From positions 124,001 to 188,000 of the forward strand of contig JBFWSR010000002.1 in assembly GCA_050248275.1 (NCBI GenBank): a stretch of 64,000 nucleotides of DNA. The letters are read 5' to 3'. Positions within the stretch are counted from its first letter, which is position 1. Each line of letters begins with the position of its first letter. Below, one piece after another: positions 1 through 7,444 of this stretch. Origin of the DNA: CAILZL01 sp050248275 (GTDB lineage Bacteria > Pseudomonadota > Gammaproteobacteria > Steroidobacterales > Steroidobacteraceae). The position numbers and the translations under genes were made by a program. The notes beneath the pieces were generated by a model that did no database searches, was not told the DNA's origin, and was given only the letters and a program-made list of their open reading frames with translations.

Positions 1-285
1 CGCTGCAGCGCAAGCGGCAACAATGGCTGGCGTCCCTTGAGGCAACGCAAACGCAATCGCCGCCTGTGCACCGCGCACCGCAATGCCAGGATCGGCACTG
101 ATCAAAATGCCCGCCGCTGACGGCCCGGCCAGCGCACCCGCATCCTGATTGATCCAGCGACTGTCAGGCGAATCCAGTCCGCCACTGAGTTTCAGATCAG
201 TGGAATTGTCGATGCCGGCAAGCAAAGTGCGGCCCATACGGCCGCTGATGCCGAGAATGGCGATGGAAGTTCGGGACAGGGACAT
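1..285 (-). CDS. dapB: 4-hydroxy-tetrahydrodipicolinate reductase, N-terminal part (cut by window edge)
   Basis: DapB reduces the dihydrodipicolinate precursor with NAD(P)H in the lysine and diaminopimelate pathway in the cytoplasm. Reading from the ATG at 285 towards position 1 gives about 95 residues that start MSLSRTSIAILGISGRMGRT, the Rossmann dinucleotide-binding motif GxxGRMG that marks DapB. Later residues (AQAAIAFALPQGT) fit the region that carries the DF-P motif in other members, here AFALP. The gene continues beyond the left edge, so the tetrahydrodipicolinate-binding half is not visible. In Pseudomonas and related bacteria dapB directly follows dnaJ; here the same orientation is kept but about 3.2 kb of other genes lie between them. 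Confidence 0.85.
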   Translation of the reverse strand, partial: MSLSRTSIAILGISGRMGRTLLAGIDNSTDLKLSGGLDSPDSRWINQDAGALAGPSAAGILISADPGIAVRGAQAAIAFALPQGTPAIVAACAAA

Positions 286-383
286 AAGGACAGATGTCTC
301 AATTGAATTGATGAACCGGAATGCTACCAGCTCGCATCGTGCCGCGTGTACAGCATCACCTCTCAGGCAGGATGGATGCGGCA

Positions 384-414
384 TCCACCATCCGCTCTAC
401 GAGTGGATGGTGGA
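384..414. repeat. Perfect 10-bp hairpin between dapB and methyltransferase gene
   Basis: Arms 384-393 and 405-414 are perfectly complementary (TCCACCATCC / GGATGGTGGA) around an 11-base loop. No T-run follows on either strand, so it is not a classical terminator. The loop contains CCGCTCTACGA (392-402), which recurs at 3444-3454 next to the dnaJ stop. It probably belongs to a family of short REP-like elements; that is inference. Confidence 0.5.
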
Positions 415-438
415 CGTAGCTCTCCATAACCGAGGCCG

Positions 439-1269
439 TCACTGCCGCTCGATCACAACTTCCAGATACTCGCTCGGCAGCACCAGTGTTGCATCACCCG
501 AACGATTGTGCCGGGCGATCAGCGCCAGCAGATCTGCAGTCAATGCATCCTGCTGCCGAGTATCCAGCGCCGCGTAGGTCTTGTTCATCGGACCGTAGTA
601 GGTACGGAACACATCCAGCCAGTGCTGCGGCGAGTGGTAGCGAAAGGTGAAATCGCGGCCGGTGGTTCGGATCGACCTTGCCGTGCCGCCAAACAACTCC
701 TGCAACCTTGCTTGCGTCCCCCACAGCGCCGGCGATTTGACGCCGGGCGCAGGAGGCACGTACTTGCCGATGGTCTTGAATACCTGTCCAATGAAACTCT
801 CTGGTGTCCAGTTCGCCAGGCCGATGCGACCGCCGGGTTTGCAGACGCGCGCCAGTTCGCCCGCAGCCTGTTCCTGATTGGGCGTGAACATCACACCAAA
901 CGTCGACATCACAACGTCGAACGATGCACCGGGAAACGGCAGGTTCTCGGCGTCGGCTTCCTGAAACTGAATCGAGTGGCCTTCCGCAAGCGCGCGCACG
1001 CGGCCTGATTCAAGCAGCGAACCTACATAGTCGGTGGACACTACCTCGCACCAGCGACGCGCAGCGGCGAGTGTGGCATTGCCGTTACCGGCGGCCACAT
1101 CCAGCACGCGTGCGCCAGAACGCAGGTCGAGCGCTTCGCACAGAGTTTCGCCGACAATCTGCACCGTGGTGCCGATCACAGCATAGTTGCCTGTAGACCA
1201 CGCCACCTGTTGACGAGTTTTGATGGCGGACAAATCGGTTGAAGGGGAATTGGCAATCACTGCTGACAT
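439..1269 (-). CDS. Class I SAM-dependent methyltransferase (UbiE-like fold)
   Basis: A 276-residue protein with motif I VLDVAAGNGNATLAAARR near residue 55, an acidic post-I segment (STDYV), and motif with DAENLPFPGASFDVVMSTFGVMF, which together define a methyltransferase of the Methyltransf_11/25 type. The substrate cannot be read from sequence; a small metabolite is likelier than nucleic acid. The ATG at 1269 is preceded by AGGAG at good spacing. It lies 42 bp downstream of the GFA-family gene on the same strand, so the two are probably one operon, divergent from the AraC-type regulator at 1893. Confidence 0.8.
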   Translation of the reverse strand: MSAVIANSPSTDLSAIKTRQQVAWSTGNYAVIGTTVQIVGETLCEALDLRSGARVLDVAAGNGNATLAAARRWCEVVSTDYVGSLLESGRVRALAEGHSIQFQEADAENLPFPGASFDVVMSTFGVMFTPNQEQAAGELARVCKPGGRIGLANWTPESFIGQVFKTIGKYVPPAPGVKSPALWGTQARLQELFGGTARSIRTTGRDFTFRYHSPQHWLDVFRTYYGPMNKTYAALDTRQQDALTADLLALIARHNRSGDATLVLPSEYLEVVIERQ

Positions 1270-1311
1270 GGTAATACTCCTGGTATTAACTTGAATGGGC
1301 TGTTCGACTGC

Positions 1312-1746
1312 TTATTCGGCAATAACCACGCCAGAACCGCCCATTTCCTGCGGCAGATCCTTGAGCTTCGGTAAGCCATCCCTGATATGCAGCCGGGTCT
1401 CCTGATAGTTGACGTGCACGCCGGGCTGGTAAGGAAACTCCGGGATTACGCCTGCATACACATCGGTCAGTTGCCAATGCGGATGCTCGGTGAACAGATG
1501 GCCACCACAGGTCTTGCACCACTTGCGTGAGCTTTTTGGCGTTTTGTTGTAGGTGGCGATGTTGTCTGCGCCTCGAGTGACCTGCACCGCATCGGGCTTC
1601 CATAGAGAGAAGGCGTTGACGGGCGCGGCGGCCCAGCTCCGGCAGGATTCGCAATGGCAATAGCCCATTGCGGCGGGTTCGCCCGTGACCGTGAACTTGA
1701 CTGCGCCGCAAAAGCAGCTGCCCTGATACGTTTTATCGTTGCTCAT
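1312..1746 (-). CDS. GFA family zinc protein (glutathione-dependent formaldehyde-activating enzyme-like)
   Basis: A 144-residue protein with the three cysteine clusters of the GFA/CENP-V fold: SCFCGAVKF near residue 10, CHCESCR near 30 and WCKTCGGHLF near 75. These bind structural and catalytic zinc in Gfa. The family is named for conjugation of formaldehyde with glutathione, but most bacterial members are untested, so only the fold is secure. The start at 1746 (MSNDKTY) is chosen because AGAGGAA precedes it and because longer in-frame versions add unrelated residues. Likely co-transcribed with the methyltransferase downstream; 147 bp separate it from the divergent AraC regulator. Confidence 0.8.
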   Translation of the reverse strand: MSNDKTYQGSCFCGAVKFTVTGEPAAMGYCHCESCRSWAAAPVNAFSLWKPDAVQVTRGADNIATYNKTPKSSRKWCKTCGGHLFTEHPHWQLTDVYAGVIPEFPYQPGVHVNYQETRLHIRDGLPKLKDLPQEMGGSGVVIAE

Positions 1747-1892
1747 GATGTAATTCCTCTTGTTGAATCGGCTGCGCGTGAATGGCTGAACGCCGCAGCG
1801 CAAGCGCAGTATCGGCAGGGTGCGCTGCACCGGCCATGACCGATCCACCTGTCTCTTTGCGCGAGCCGCCTGATTTACCGATAATCGCCGCA

Positions 1893-2834
1893 ATGGACGC
1901 CCTCTCCGATGTATTGCAGGTACTGCGCTTGTCGGGCGCGGTGTTTCTTGATGCCGAATTCACGGCGCCCTGGTGCGTCACGTCCAACTCGCACCAGGGC
2001 AGCGACAGCGAACACATCGTGTTCTTTCACTGGCTGATTGCCGGAAGCTGCAAGGCGCGGTTGAAATCCGGCGGCGACATCTTCGAGGTTGCGGCAGGCG
2101 ATCTGCTGATGATGCCGCGCGATGACATGCATCTCATGGGCAGCGATCTGCACATGCAGCCGATTGATGCGGGGTCGCTGGTCAACCCGGTAGTGAACCA
2201 GAGTCTGCAGCGTATCGAGCATGGTGGCGGGGGAGAAACCACGCGCTTTGTGTGTGGATTTCTATCCTGCGACAAGCGCCTGTGCCGCCCGTTGCTGGAG
2301 GCCTTGCCCGGCATGCTGCGCGTGCCCTTCGGCAACGATCCGACCGCCACGTGGTTCAGAAGCCTGTTGCAACTGGGCACGGACGAAACTTCGGCAAAAC
2401 GTCCCGGCAGCGACACAGTGCTCGCGAAACTCTCAGAGCTGTTGTTCGTGGAAGCCATCCGCCGCTATGGCGAAGCCCTGCCCGATGCACAAACCGGCTG
2501 GCTCGCCGGATTGCGTGATCGCTACGTAGGCAAGGTGCTCACGCTCATGCATCAGAGCCCCGGACATCCGTGGACCATGGAGCTACTTGCCGGCGAAGCC
2601 GGACTGTCACGTTCCGCACTCGCTCAACGTTTCACCGATCTCATCGGTCAACCGCCCATGCAATACCTCACCCGCTGGCGACTGACCGTTGCAGCGCAAC
2701 GCCTGCGCTCCGATCAGGTCACTCTCGCCACCATTGCCGAACAGATTGGTTATGACTCGGAGGCCGCCTTCAATCGTGCCTTCAAACGTGAGTTTGGGAT
2801 GCCGCCTGCTGCGTGGCGTCGGCAACAGGCTTAA
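1893..2834 (+). CDS. AraC family transcriptional regulator with cupin sensor domain
   Basis: About 313 residues. The N-terminal part (MDALSDVLQVLRLSGAVFLD onward) is the Cupin_6/AraC-binding type, with the usual LxG(D)xxxxP layout (AGDLLMMPRDDMHLMG). The C-terminal 100 residues form the two AraC helix-turn-helices, including LAGEAGLSRSALAQRFTDLIG and IAEQIGYDSEAAFNRAFKREFG. The start at 1893 matches how this subfamily usually begins; in-frame starts at 1782 and 1836 also exist and no Shine-Dalgarno decides between them. It is divergent from the GFA/methyltransferase pair and is the obvious candidate to control it (inference). Confidence 0.85.
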   Translation: MDALSDVLQVLRLSGAVFLDAEFTAPWCVTSNSHQGSDSEHIVFFHWLIAGSCKARLKSGGDIFEVAAGDLLMMPRDDMHLMGSDLHMQPIDAGSLVNPVVNQSLQRIEHGGGGETTRFVCGFLSCDKRLCRPLLEALPGMLRVPFGNDPTATWFRSLLQLGTDETSAKRPGSDTVLAKLSELLFVEAIRRYGEALPDAQTGWLAGLRDRYVGKVLTLMHQSPGHPWTMELLAGEAGLSRSALAQRFTDLIGQPPMQYLTRWRLTVAAQRLRSDQVTLATIAEQIGYDSEAAFNRAFKREFGMPPAAWRRQQA

Positions 2835-2889
2835 AAACAGCAAAGCTCTTTCAGTTCACTGGCGGCCGGCTGCAACGCTCAATCACTGC

Positions 2890-3318
2890 TTAGCGGTGAA
2901 CTCTATCGCAGCGTTGCTGCGCATAACGGTCATTGAGTTTTCGCAGTCGTTCGTTTAACCGCTCACCCTGCGTACCGTTGTAACCACTGCGCATATGGCT
3001 GTGTACCGTGTCGATCTGATCGCGAATCCGGTTGCAAGCCAGGCGCTGCTTCGACAAATCAATGTAGTTGGATCTACGTGGTGGATGCGTCGTCGCGGGT
3101 TTATCGGTTGTATCTTGCGCAACCATCCTATTTGGCGTGTCGATCTCGCGCTGTCGGGCGTCGGCAGCGCAACGTTGATCGCTAAACATCCGCTGTCCAT
3201 TGACGATGCACTCGTACACCGATGTCGAATGAGCAACGTTGCTGACGATACTGCCGCCGATGCTCGGCAACAAAATACAGCACCACAATTGCCATGCACG
3301 ATACGCACAAACAAACAT
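2890..3318 (-). CDS. Small secreted protein, DUF4124-like
   Basis: A 142-residue protein starting at an ATG at 3318 with GGGAGT upstream. Residues 1-30 are hydrophobic with an early positive charge and look like a signal peptide or a single membrane anchor. The segment VYECIVNGQRMFSDQRCAAD resembles the DUF4124 motif (YkC.d..Gk..ysd.pC), a small periplasmic domain of unknown role. The C-terminal half is rich in Arg and Gln and probably helical (LSKQRLACNRIRDQI; RLNERLRKLNDRYAQQ). Four cysteines in the mature part could form disulfides. Its 3' end faces that of the AraC gene. No function can be assigned. Confidence 0.6.
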   Translation of the reverse strand: MFVCAYRAWQLWCCILLPSIGGSIVSNVAHSTSVYECIVNGQRMFSDQRCAADARQREIDTPNRMVAQDTTDKPATTHPPRRSNYIDLSKQRLACNRIRDQIDTVHSHMRSGYNGTQGERLNERLRKLNDRYAQQRCDRVHR

Positions 3319-3424
3319 ATGCTTGACTCCCTGTTTCCTTGCGATTCCGCTGTGCCCTTACTCCAAGGGGTATGGAGCGTCAAAACCAGGCGTCCACACC
3401 TGATGCCATGTAAATTTGGCGTCG

Positions 3425-3454
3425 GCAGTAAGGCATTAATGCGCCGCTCTACGA
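3425..3454. repeat. REP-like motif overlapping the dnaJ stop codon
   Basis: Contains the palindrome GCATTAATGC (3433-3442) and CCGCTCTACGA (3444-3454). On the minus strand it reads GTAGAGCGGCGC, and its TAG is the dnaJ stop. The same 11 bases occur at 392-402, and nine of them at 44707-44715. Confidence 0.4.
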
Positions 3455-4576
3455 TTTGAAAAACTCTTTCACGCCATCCAACCAGGAAGTTTCACGCGGA
3501 CTGTGTTTGCCGCCGTCCTTCTGCATGGACTTCTCAAACTTGCGTAACAACTCTTTCTGCTCTTCATTGAGACTGACCGGTGTCTCCACCATGACGCGGC
3601 AGAACAGATCGCCGGTGGCGCCGCCCCGAACTGGCTTGACGCCTTTTTCCTTCAGTCGGAACACGCGACCGGATTGGGTTTCGGCCGGAATCTTCAGCAC
3701 CACATTGCCATGCAGCGTGGGCACTTCGATGCTGCCGCCCAGTGCCGCAGTGACAAAACTCACCGGCACTTCGCAGGACAGGTTGGCGCCTTCACGTTCG
3801 AAGATCGCATGTTCCTTGACATGCACTTCGACATACAGATCGCCGGCGGGACCGCCATTGGCGCCGGCTTCGCCTTCACCCGACAAACGAATGCGATCGC
3901 CGGTATCGACACCGGCAGGCACTTTCACCGAGAGCGTCTTCTTGCGACGCACGCGACCCTGACCCAGACAACTGTCGCAGGGCTGGGTAATCACCTGACC
4001 ACGGCCTTTGCAACGCGGACATACCTGCTGCACGGCAAAGAAACCCTGTTGCATGCGCACCTGTCCCGTGCCATGGCAGGTATCGCAAGTGTTCACTTTC
4101 GAACCCGGCGCCGCACCCGATCCCTTGCAGCTTTCGCATTCGCCCAAGGTGGTGAAATCAATGTTCAGAGTATCGCCGAACACTGCCTGTTCCAGCGTCA
4201 GCTCCAGTTCGTAACGCAGGTCGGCGCCGCGATACACCTGCCGGCCACCACCGCGACGACCACCGCCGAAAATATCGCCGAACACTTCACCGAAGATGTC
4301 GCCGAAGGCATCGCCGCCAGGACTGAAGCCGCCGCCACCGCCGCGCTGCGGGTCAATGCCGGCGTGACCGTACTGATCGTAAGCCGCACGCTTGTGGGCA
4401 TCGGTCAACACTTCATACGCTTCCTTGGCTTCCTTGAACTTGTCTTCGGATTCCTTGCTGTCCGGGTTGCGATCCGGATGATGCTTCTGGGCCAGCCGCC
4501 GATAGGCTTTCTTGATTTCGGCTTCGCTGGCGGTTTTTTCGACGCCCAGAATTTCGTAAAAGTCACGCTTCGACAT
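3449..4576 (-). CDS. dnaJ: Chaperone protein DnaJ (Hsp40)
   Basis: A co-chaperone that delivers unfolded proteins to DnaK and stimulates its ATPase. The 375-residue protein has the complete type I layout: J domain with HPD (KHHPDRNPD, about residue 33), a glycine/phenylalanine-rich linker (about 77-110), four CxxCxGxG zinc repeats (CESCKGSG, CDTCHGTG, CPRCKGRG, CDSCLGQG, about 145-210), then two substrate-binding barrels. Start 4576 (MSKRDFYEILGV) is the family start; an in-frame ATG nine bases upstream also exists and neither has a clear ribosome site. It lies 144 bp downstream of dnaK. Its TAG stop is part of a REP-like motif. Confidence 0.97.
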   Translation of the reverse strand: MSKRDFYEILGVEKTASEAEIKKAYRRLAQKHHPDRNPDSKESEDKFKEAKEAYEVLTDAHKRAAYDQYGHAGIDPQRGGGGGFSPGGDAFGDIFGEVFGDIFGGGRRGGGRQVYRGADLRYELELTLEQAVFGDTLNIDFTTLGECESCKGSGAAPGSKVNTCDTCHGTGQVRMQQGFFAVQQVCPRCKGRGQVITQPCDSCLGQGRVRRKKTLSVKVPAGVDTGDRIRLSGEGEAGANGGPAGDLYVEVHVKEHAIFEREGANLSCEVPVSFVTAALGGSIEVPTLHGNVVLKIPAETQSGRVFRLKEKGVKPVRGGATGDLFCRVMVETPVSLNEEQKELLRKFEKSMQKDGGKHSPRETSWLDGVKEFFKS

Positions 4577-4634
4577 GGCTGCCATTTAAATCTGATAAGA
4601 CAATTTCAGGATCGCGATCATCAAACATGCACAA

Positions 4635-4664
4635 GCCGCCACGACTACGAACAGTGGTGGCGGC
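4635..4664 (-). terminator. Hairpin in the dnaK-dnaJ spacer
   Basis: GCCGCCAC (4635-4642) and GTGGCGGC (4657-4664) form a perfect 8-bp stem with a 14-base loop. On the minus strand it is followed by TTGTGCATGTTTG, only loosely T-rich. It could reduce read-through from dnaK to dnaJ or stabilise the dnaK mRNA; a true terminator is unlikely because dnaJ has no obvious promoter of its own. Confidence 0.35.
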
Positions 4665-4720
4665 CTGTCTGAAACGACGGTTACCGGTGATGAAACCGGC
4701 AACCACCGCCATTCCAGCAA

Positions 4721-6646
4721 TTACTTCTTGTCCTTCACTTCCTCGAACTCGGCATCGAGCACGTCATCCTTGCCTGCATTGGCACTCGCCTGTTCGCCGC
4801 CGCCCGCTGCCGCGCCTTCGGCGGCGGCTGACTGCGCGTAGGCCTGCTGGGCAATCGTCGCCGACGCCTCGGCCAGTGCCTGGGATTTCTTTTCGATGAT
4901 GTCCTTGTCATCGCTGCTCAAGGCCGACTTGAGATCGGACATGGCCGCTTCCACCTTGGCGCGATCTTCCGCCGCGACCTTGTCACCCAGATCTTTCAGC
5001 GCCTTGTCGGTGCTGTGAATCAGGGCATCGGCCTTGTTGCGCGCTTCCACCACTTCCTTGAACTTGCGGTCTTCTTCCGCGTGGGCTTCGGCATCCTTCA
5101 CCATGCGCTTGATCTCGTCTTCCGACAGACCGGACGATGCCTTGATGGTGATCTTCTGTTCCTTGCCCGACGCCTTGTCCTTCGCCGACACATGCAAAAT
5201 GCCGTTGGCGTCGATGTCGAAGGTCACTTCGATCTGCGGCAGGCCACGCGGCGCCGGCGGAATGCCTTCCAGGTTGAACTGGCCCAGCGACTTGTTGTCG
5301 TGTGCGCGCTGACGCTCGCCCTGCAGCACATGAATGGTCACGGCGTTCTGGTTATCGTCGGCGGTGGAGAAAACCTGCGCTGCCTTGGTCGGGATCGTGG
5401 TGTTCTTCTCGATCAGCTTGGTCATGATGCCGCCCAGGGTTTCAATACCCAGCGACAGCGGCGTCACATCGAGCAACAGCACGTCCTTCACTTCACCGGA
5501 CAGCACGCCACCCTGAATCGCCGCGCCCACGGCCACGGCTTCATCGGGGTTCACGTCCTTGCGCGGTTCCTTGCCAAAGAAGTCCTTCACGGCCTTCTGC
5601 ACCAGCGGCATGCGGGTCTGCCCGCCGACCAGAATCACTTCGGAAATGTCACTGATCGACAGACCGGCATCCTTCAGGGCAATGCGGCAGGGATCGACAG
5701 TGCGCGTCACCAGTTCTTCCACCAGCGACTCGAGCTTGGCGCGGGTCAGCTTGATGTTGAGATGCTTGGGACCGGATGCATCGGCCGTGATGTACGGCAG
5801 ATTGATTTCGGTCTGTTGCGAAGAGGACAGCTCGATCTTGGCCTTTTCAGCCGCTTCCTTCAGGCGCTGCACGGCCAGCGGGTCTTTGCGCACATCGACG
5901 CCGCTCTCTTTTTTGAACTCATCGGCCAGATAACCAATGATGCGGATGTCGAAGTCTTCACCGCCCAGGAAGGTATCGCCGTTGGTGGCCAGCACTTCAA
6001 ACTGACGCTCGCCATCGACATCGGCCACTTCGATGATGGACACGTCGAAGGTGCCGCCACCCAAGTCGTACACGGCAATCTTGCGATCGCCACCCTGCTT
6101 GTCCATGCCATAGGCCAGCGCGGCCGCAGTGGGTTCGTTGATGATGCGCTTGACGTTCAGGCCGGCGATGCGACCGGCATCCTTGGTAGCCTGGCGCTGC
6201 GAATCGTTGAAGTACGCCGGCACGGTGATTACCGCATCGGTGACCGTTTCGCCCAGGAAATCCTCGGCCGTCTTCTTCATCTTCATCAGCACGCGTGCCG
6301 AAATTTCCGGTGGCGACAGCTTCTTGCCCTGCGCCTCCACCCAGGCATCGCCGTTGTCGGCCGCCAGGATCTTGTAAGGCACCATGCCGATGTCTTTCTG
6401 CACCACATCGTCCTTGAACTTGCGGCCGATGAGACGCTTCACCGCAAACAGGGTGTTGTGGGGATTGGTGACCGCCTGGCGCTTGGCCGACTGACCGACC
6501 AGCACTTCGTCGTCCTTGGTGAAGGCGACGATGGACGGCGTGGTGCGATCGCCTTCGCTGTTCTCGATCACGCGCGGCTTGCCGCCTTCCATGATCGCCA
6601 CGCACGAATTGGTCGTGCCCAGGTCAATGCCGATTACTTTTGCCAT
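4721..6646 (-). CDS. dnaK: Chaperone protein DnaK (Hsp70)
   Basis: ATP-driven folding chaperone in the cytoplasm. The 641-residue protein starts MAKVIGIDLGTTNSCVAIMEGG (phosphate loop 1), has the Hsp70 signatures VYDLGGGTFDVSI and VGGQTRMPLVQ, the interdomain linker VLLLDVTPLSLG, the peptide-binding domain, the helical lid and a charged C-terminal tail ending EFEEVKDKK. GGAGT precedes the ATG at 6646; longer in-frame versions are not supported. It lies between grpE and dnaJ on the same strand with its own sigma32-type promoter (6695-6722). Confidence 0.98.
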   Translation of the reverse strand: MAKVIGIDLGTTNSCVAIMEGGKPRVIENSEGDRTTPSIVAFTKDDEVLVGQSAKRQAVTNPHNTLFAVKRLIGRKFKDDVVQKDIGMVPYKILAADNGDAWVEAQGKKLSPPEISARVLMKMKKTAEDFLGETVTDAVITVPAYFNDSQRQATKDAGRIAGLNVKRIINEPTAAALAYGMDKQGGDRKIAVYDLGGGTFDVSIIEVADVDGERQFEVLATNGDTFLGGEDFDIRIIGYLADEFKKESGVDVRKDPLAVQRLKEAAEKAKIELSSSQQTEINLPYITADASGPKHLNIKLTRAKLESLVEELVTRTVDPCRIALKDAGLSISDISEVILVGGQTRMPLVQKAVKDFFGKEPRKDVNPDEAVAVGAAIQGGVLSGEVKDVLLLDVTPLSLGIETLGGIMTKLIEKNTTIPTKAAQVFSTADDNQNAVTIHVLQGERQRAHDNKSLGQFNLEGIPPAPRGLPQIEVTFDIDANGILHVSAKDKASGKEQKITIKASSGLSEDEIKRMVKDAEAHAEEDRKFKEVVEARNKADALIHSTDKALKDLGDKVAAEDRAKVEAAMSDLKSALSSDDKDIIEKKSQALAEASATIAQQAYAQSAAAEGAAAGGGEQASANAGKDDVLDAEFEEVKDKK

Positions 6647-6694
6647 GTTGAAGACTCCACGAAATAAAACTTGATTCAAAAACCGTTGCGCTGT

Positions 6695-6722
6695 TTATGT
6701 GGGTGCTGCGCCGGGATTCAAG
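6695..6722 (-). promoter_or_regulatory. Sigma32-type heat-shock promoter for dnaK
   Basis: On the minus strand CTTGAAT (6722-6716) is followed after 13 bases by CCACATAA (6702-6695), close to the sigma32 consensus CTTGAAA-N13-CCCCATNT. It sits about 50 bp upstream of the dnaK start. Its arrangement closely resembles that of the element before grpE. Prediction by eye. Confidence 0.6.
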
Positions 6723-6749
6723 CCCGCGCCGGGTCCACTTGCAGCTCCT

Positions 6750-7277
6750 TCAGTCAGGGGCGCGCGCGACAATCACCCGCGCAGGCCGCAACAGGCGACC
6801 ATTCAGGGAATAGCCCTTCTGCACCACATTGATCACGGTATTCGGTGCCTGTTCGGCCGACGGCACCATGGCCATGGCCTCATGGAATTCCGGGTTGAAC
6901 GCCTGCCCCTCGGGAGTGACTTCCACTACACCGGCCTTTTCAAAGGCCCTGGCCAGCAGCTTCAGGGTGGCATCACTGCCCGAACGCAGGTCTTCGGCGC
7001 TGGCATTCTGTAGCGCCAGCCCCAATTCCAGGCTGTCTTTCACGCCGATCAATTCACCCGCGAACTTCTCCAGCGCGTACTTGTGGGCATTCTCCACATC
7101 GCGCGCCGCACGCTTGCGCACGTTATCCAGTTCGGCCATGGCGCGCAGCGCCTGATCGCGGCCTTCAGTGGCGCGGGCTTCGGCAGCCTGCAGCGCCGCC
7201 TGCAACTGCTCCAGCTCGCTTTTTCCCTGCTCTTCGGCCGGATCGGCCGTCGGGGCGTTCTCTTCGGGGATGCTCAT
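6750..7277 (-). CDS. grpE: Nucleotide exchange factor GrpE
   Basis: GrpE releases ADP from DnaK. About 175 residues: an acidic disordered N terminus, a long coiled coil (about 20-75, LEQLQAALQAAEARATEGRDQ), and the C-terminal beta domain with the family signature VVQKGYSLNGRLLRPARVIVA. The ATG at 7277 encodes MSIPEEN. An in-frame TTG at 7283 has better spacing from the upstream GGAG (6 bases against 12), so initiation at TTG is possible and would add two residues. It is preceded by a sigma32-type promoter and followed by dnaK. Confidence 0.95.
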   Translation of the reverse strand: MSIPEENAPTADPAEEQGKSELEQLQAALQAAEARATEGRDQALRAMAELDNVRKRAARDVENAHKYALEKFAGELIGVKDSLELGLALQNASAEDLRSGSDATLKLLARAFEKAGVVEVTPEGQAFNPEFHEAMAMVPSAEQAPNTVINVVQKGYSLNGRLLRPARVIVARAPD

Positions 7278-7375
7278 TTTCAATCAATGCTCCGGACACA
7301 ACGCCGTTCCGCCCACAGCTAGCCCACGGGGCTGGACTGAAGAACCGGAACAGCAAAACCAAAAGGATGGCGGCA

Positions 7376-7403
7376 TTGTGGGGATGAATTCAGGAGATTC
7401 AAG
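7376..7403 (-). promoter_or_regulatory. Sigma32-type heat-shock promoter for grpE
   Basis: On the minus strand CTTGAAT (7403-7397), a 13-base spacer, then CCCCACAA (7383-7376). This matches the sigma32 consensus well in both boxes and in spacing. It lies about 100 bp upstream of grpE, in the hrcA-grpE spacer. No CIRCE operator is seen here. Confidence 0.6.
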
Positions 7404-7444
7404 CCCAAAGATTGATTGACAATCGGTCTCGCTCGATCAGGCGG

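Noticed and set aside
5015..6667. 550-residue open frame antisense to dnaK
   Set aside because: It is a shadow of dnaK created by GC-rich codons; no ribosome site or protein features.
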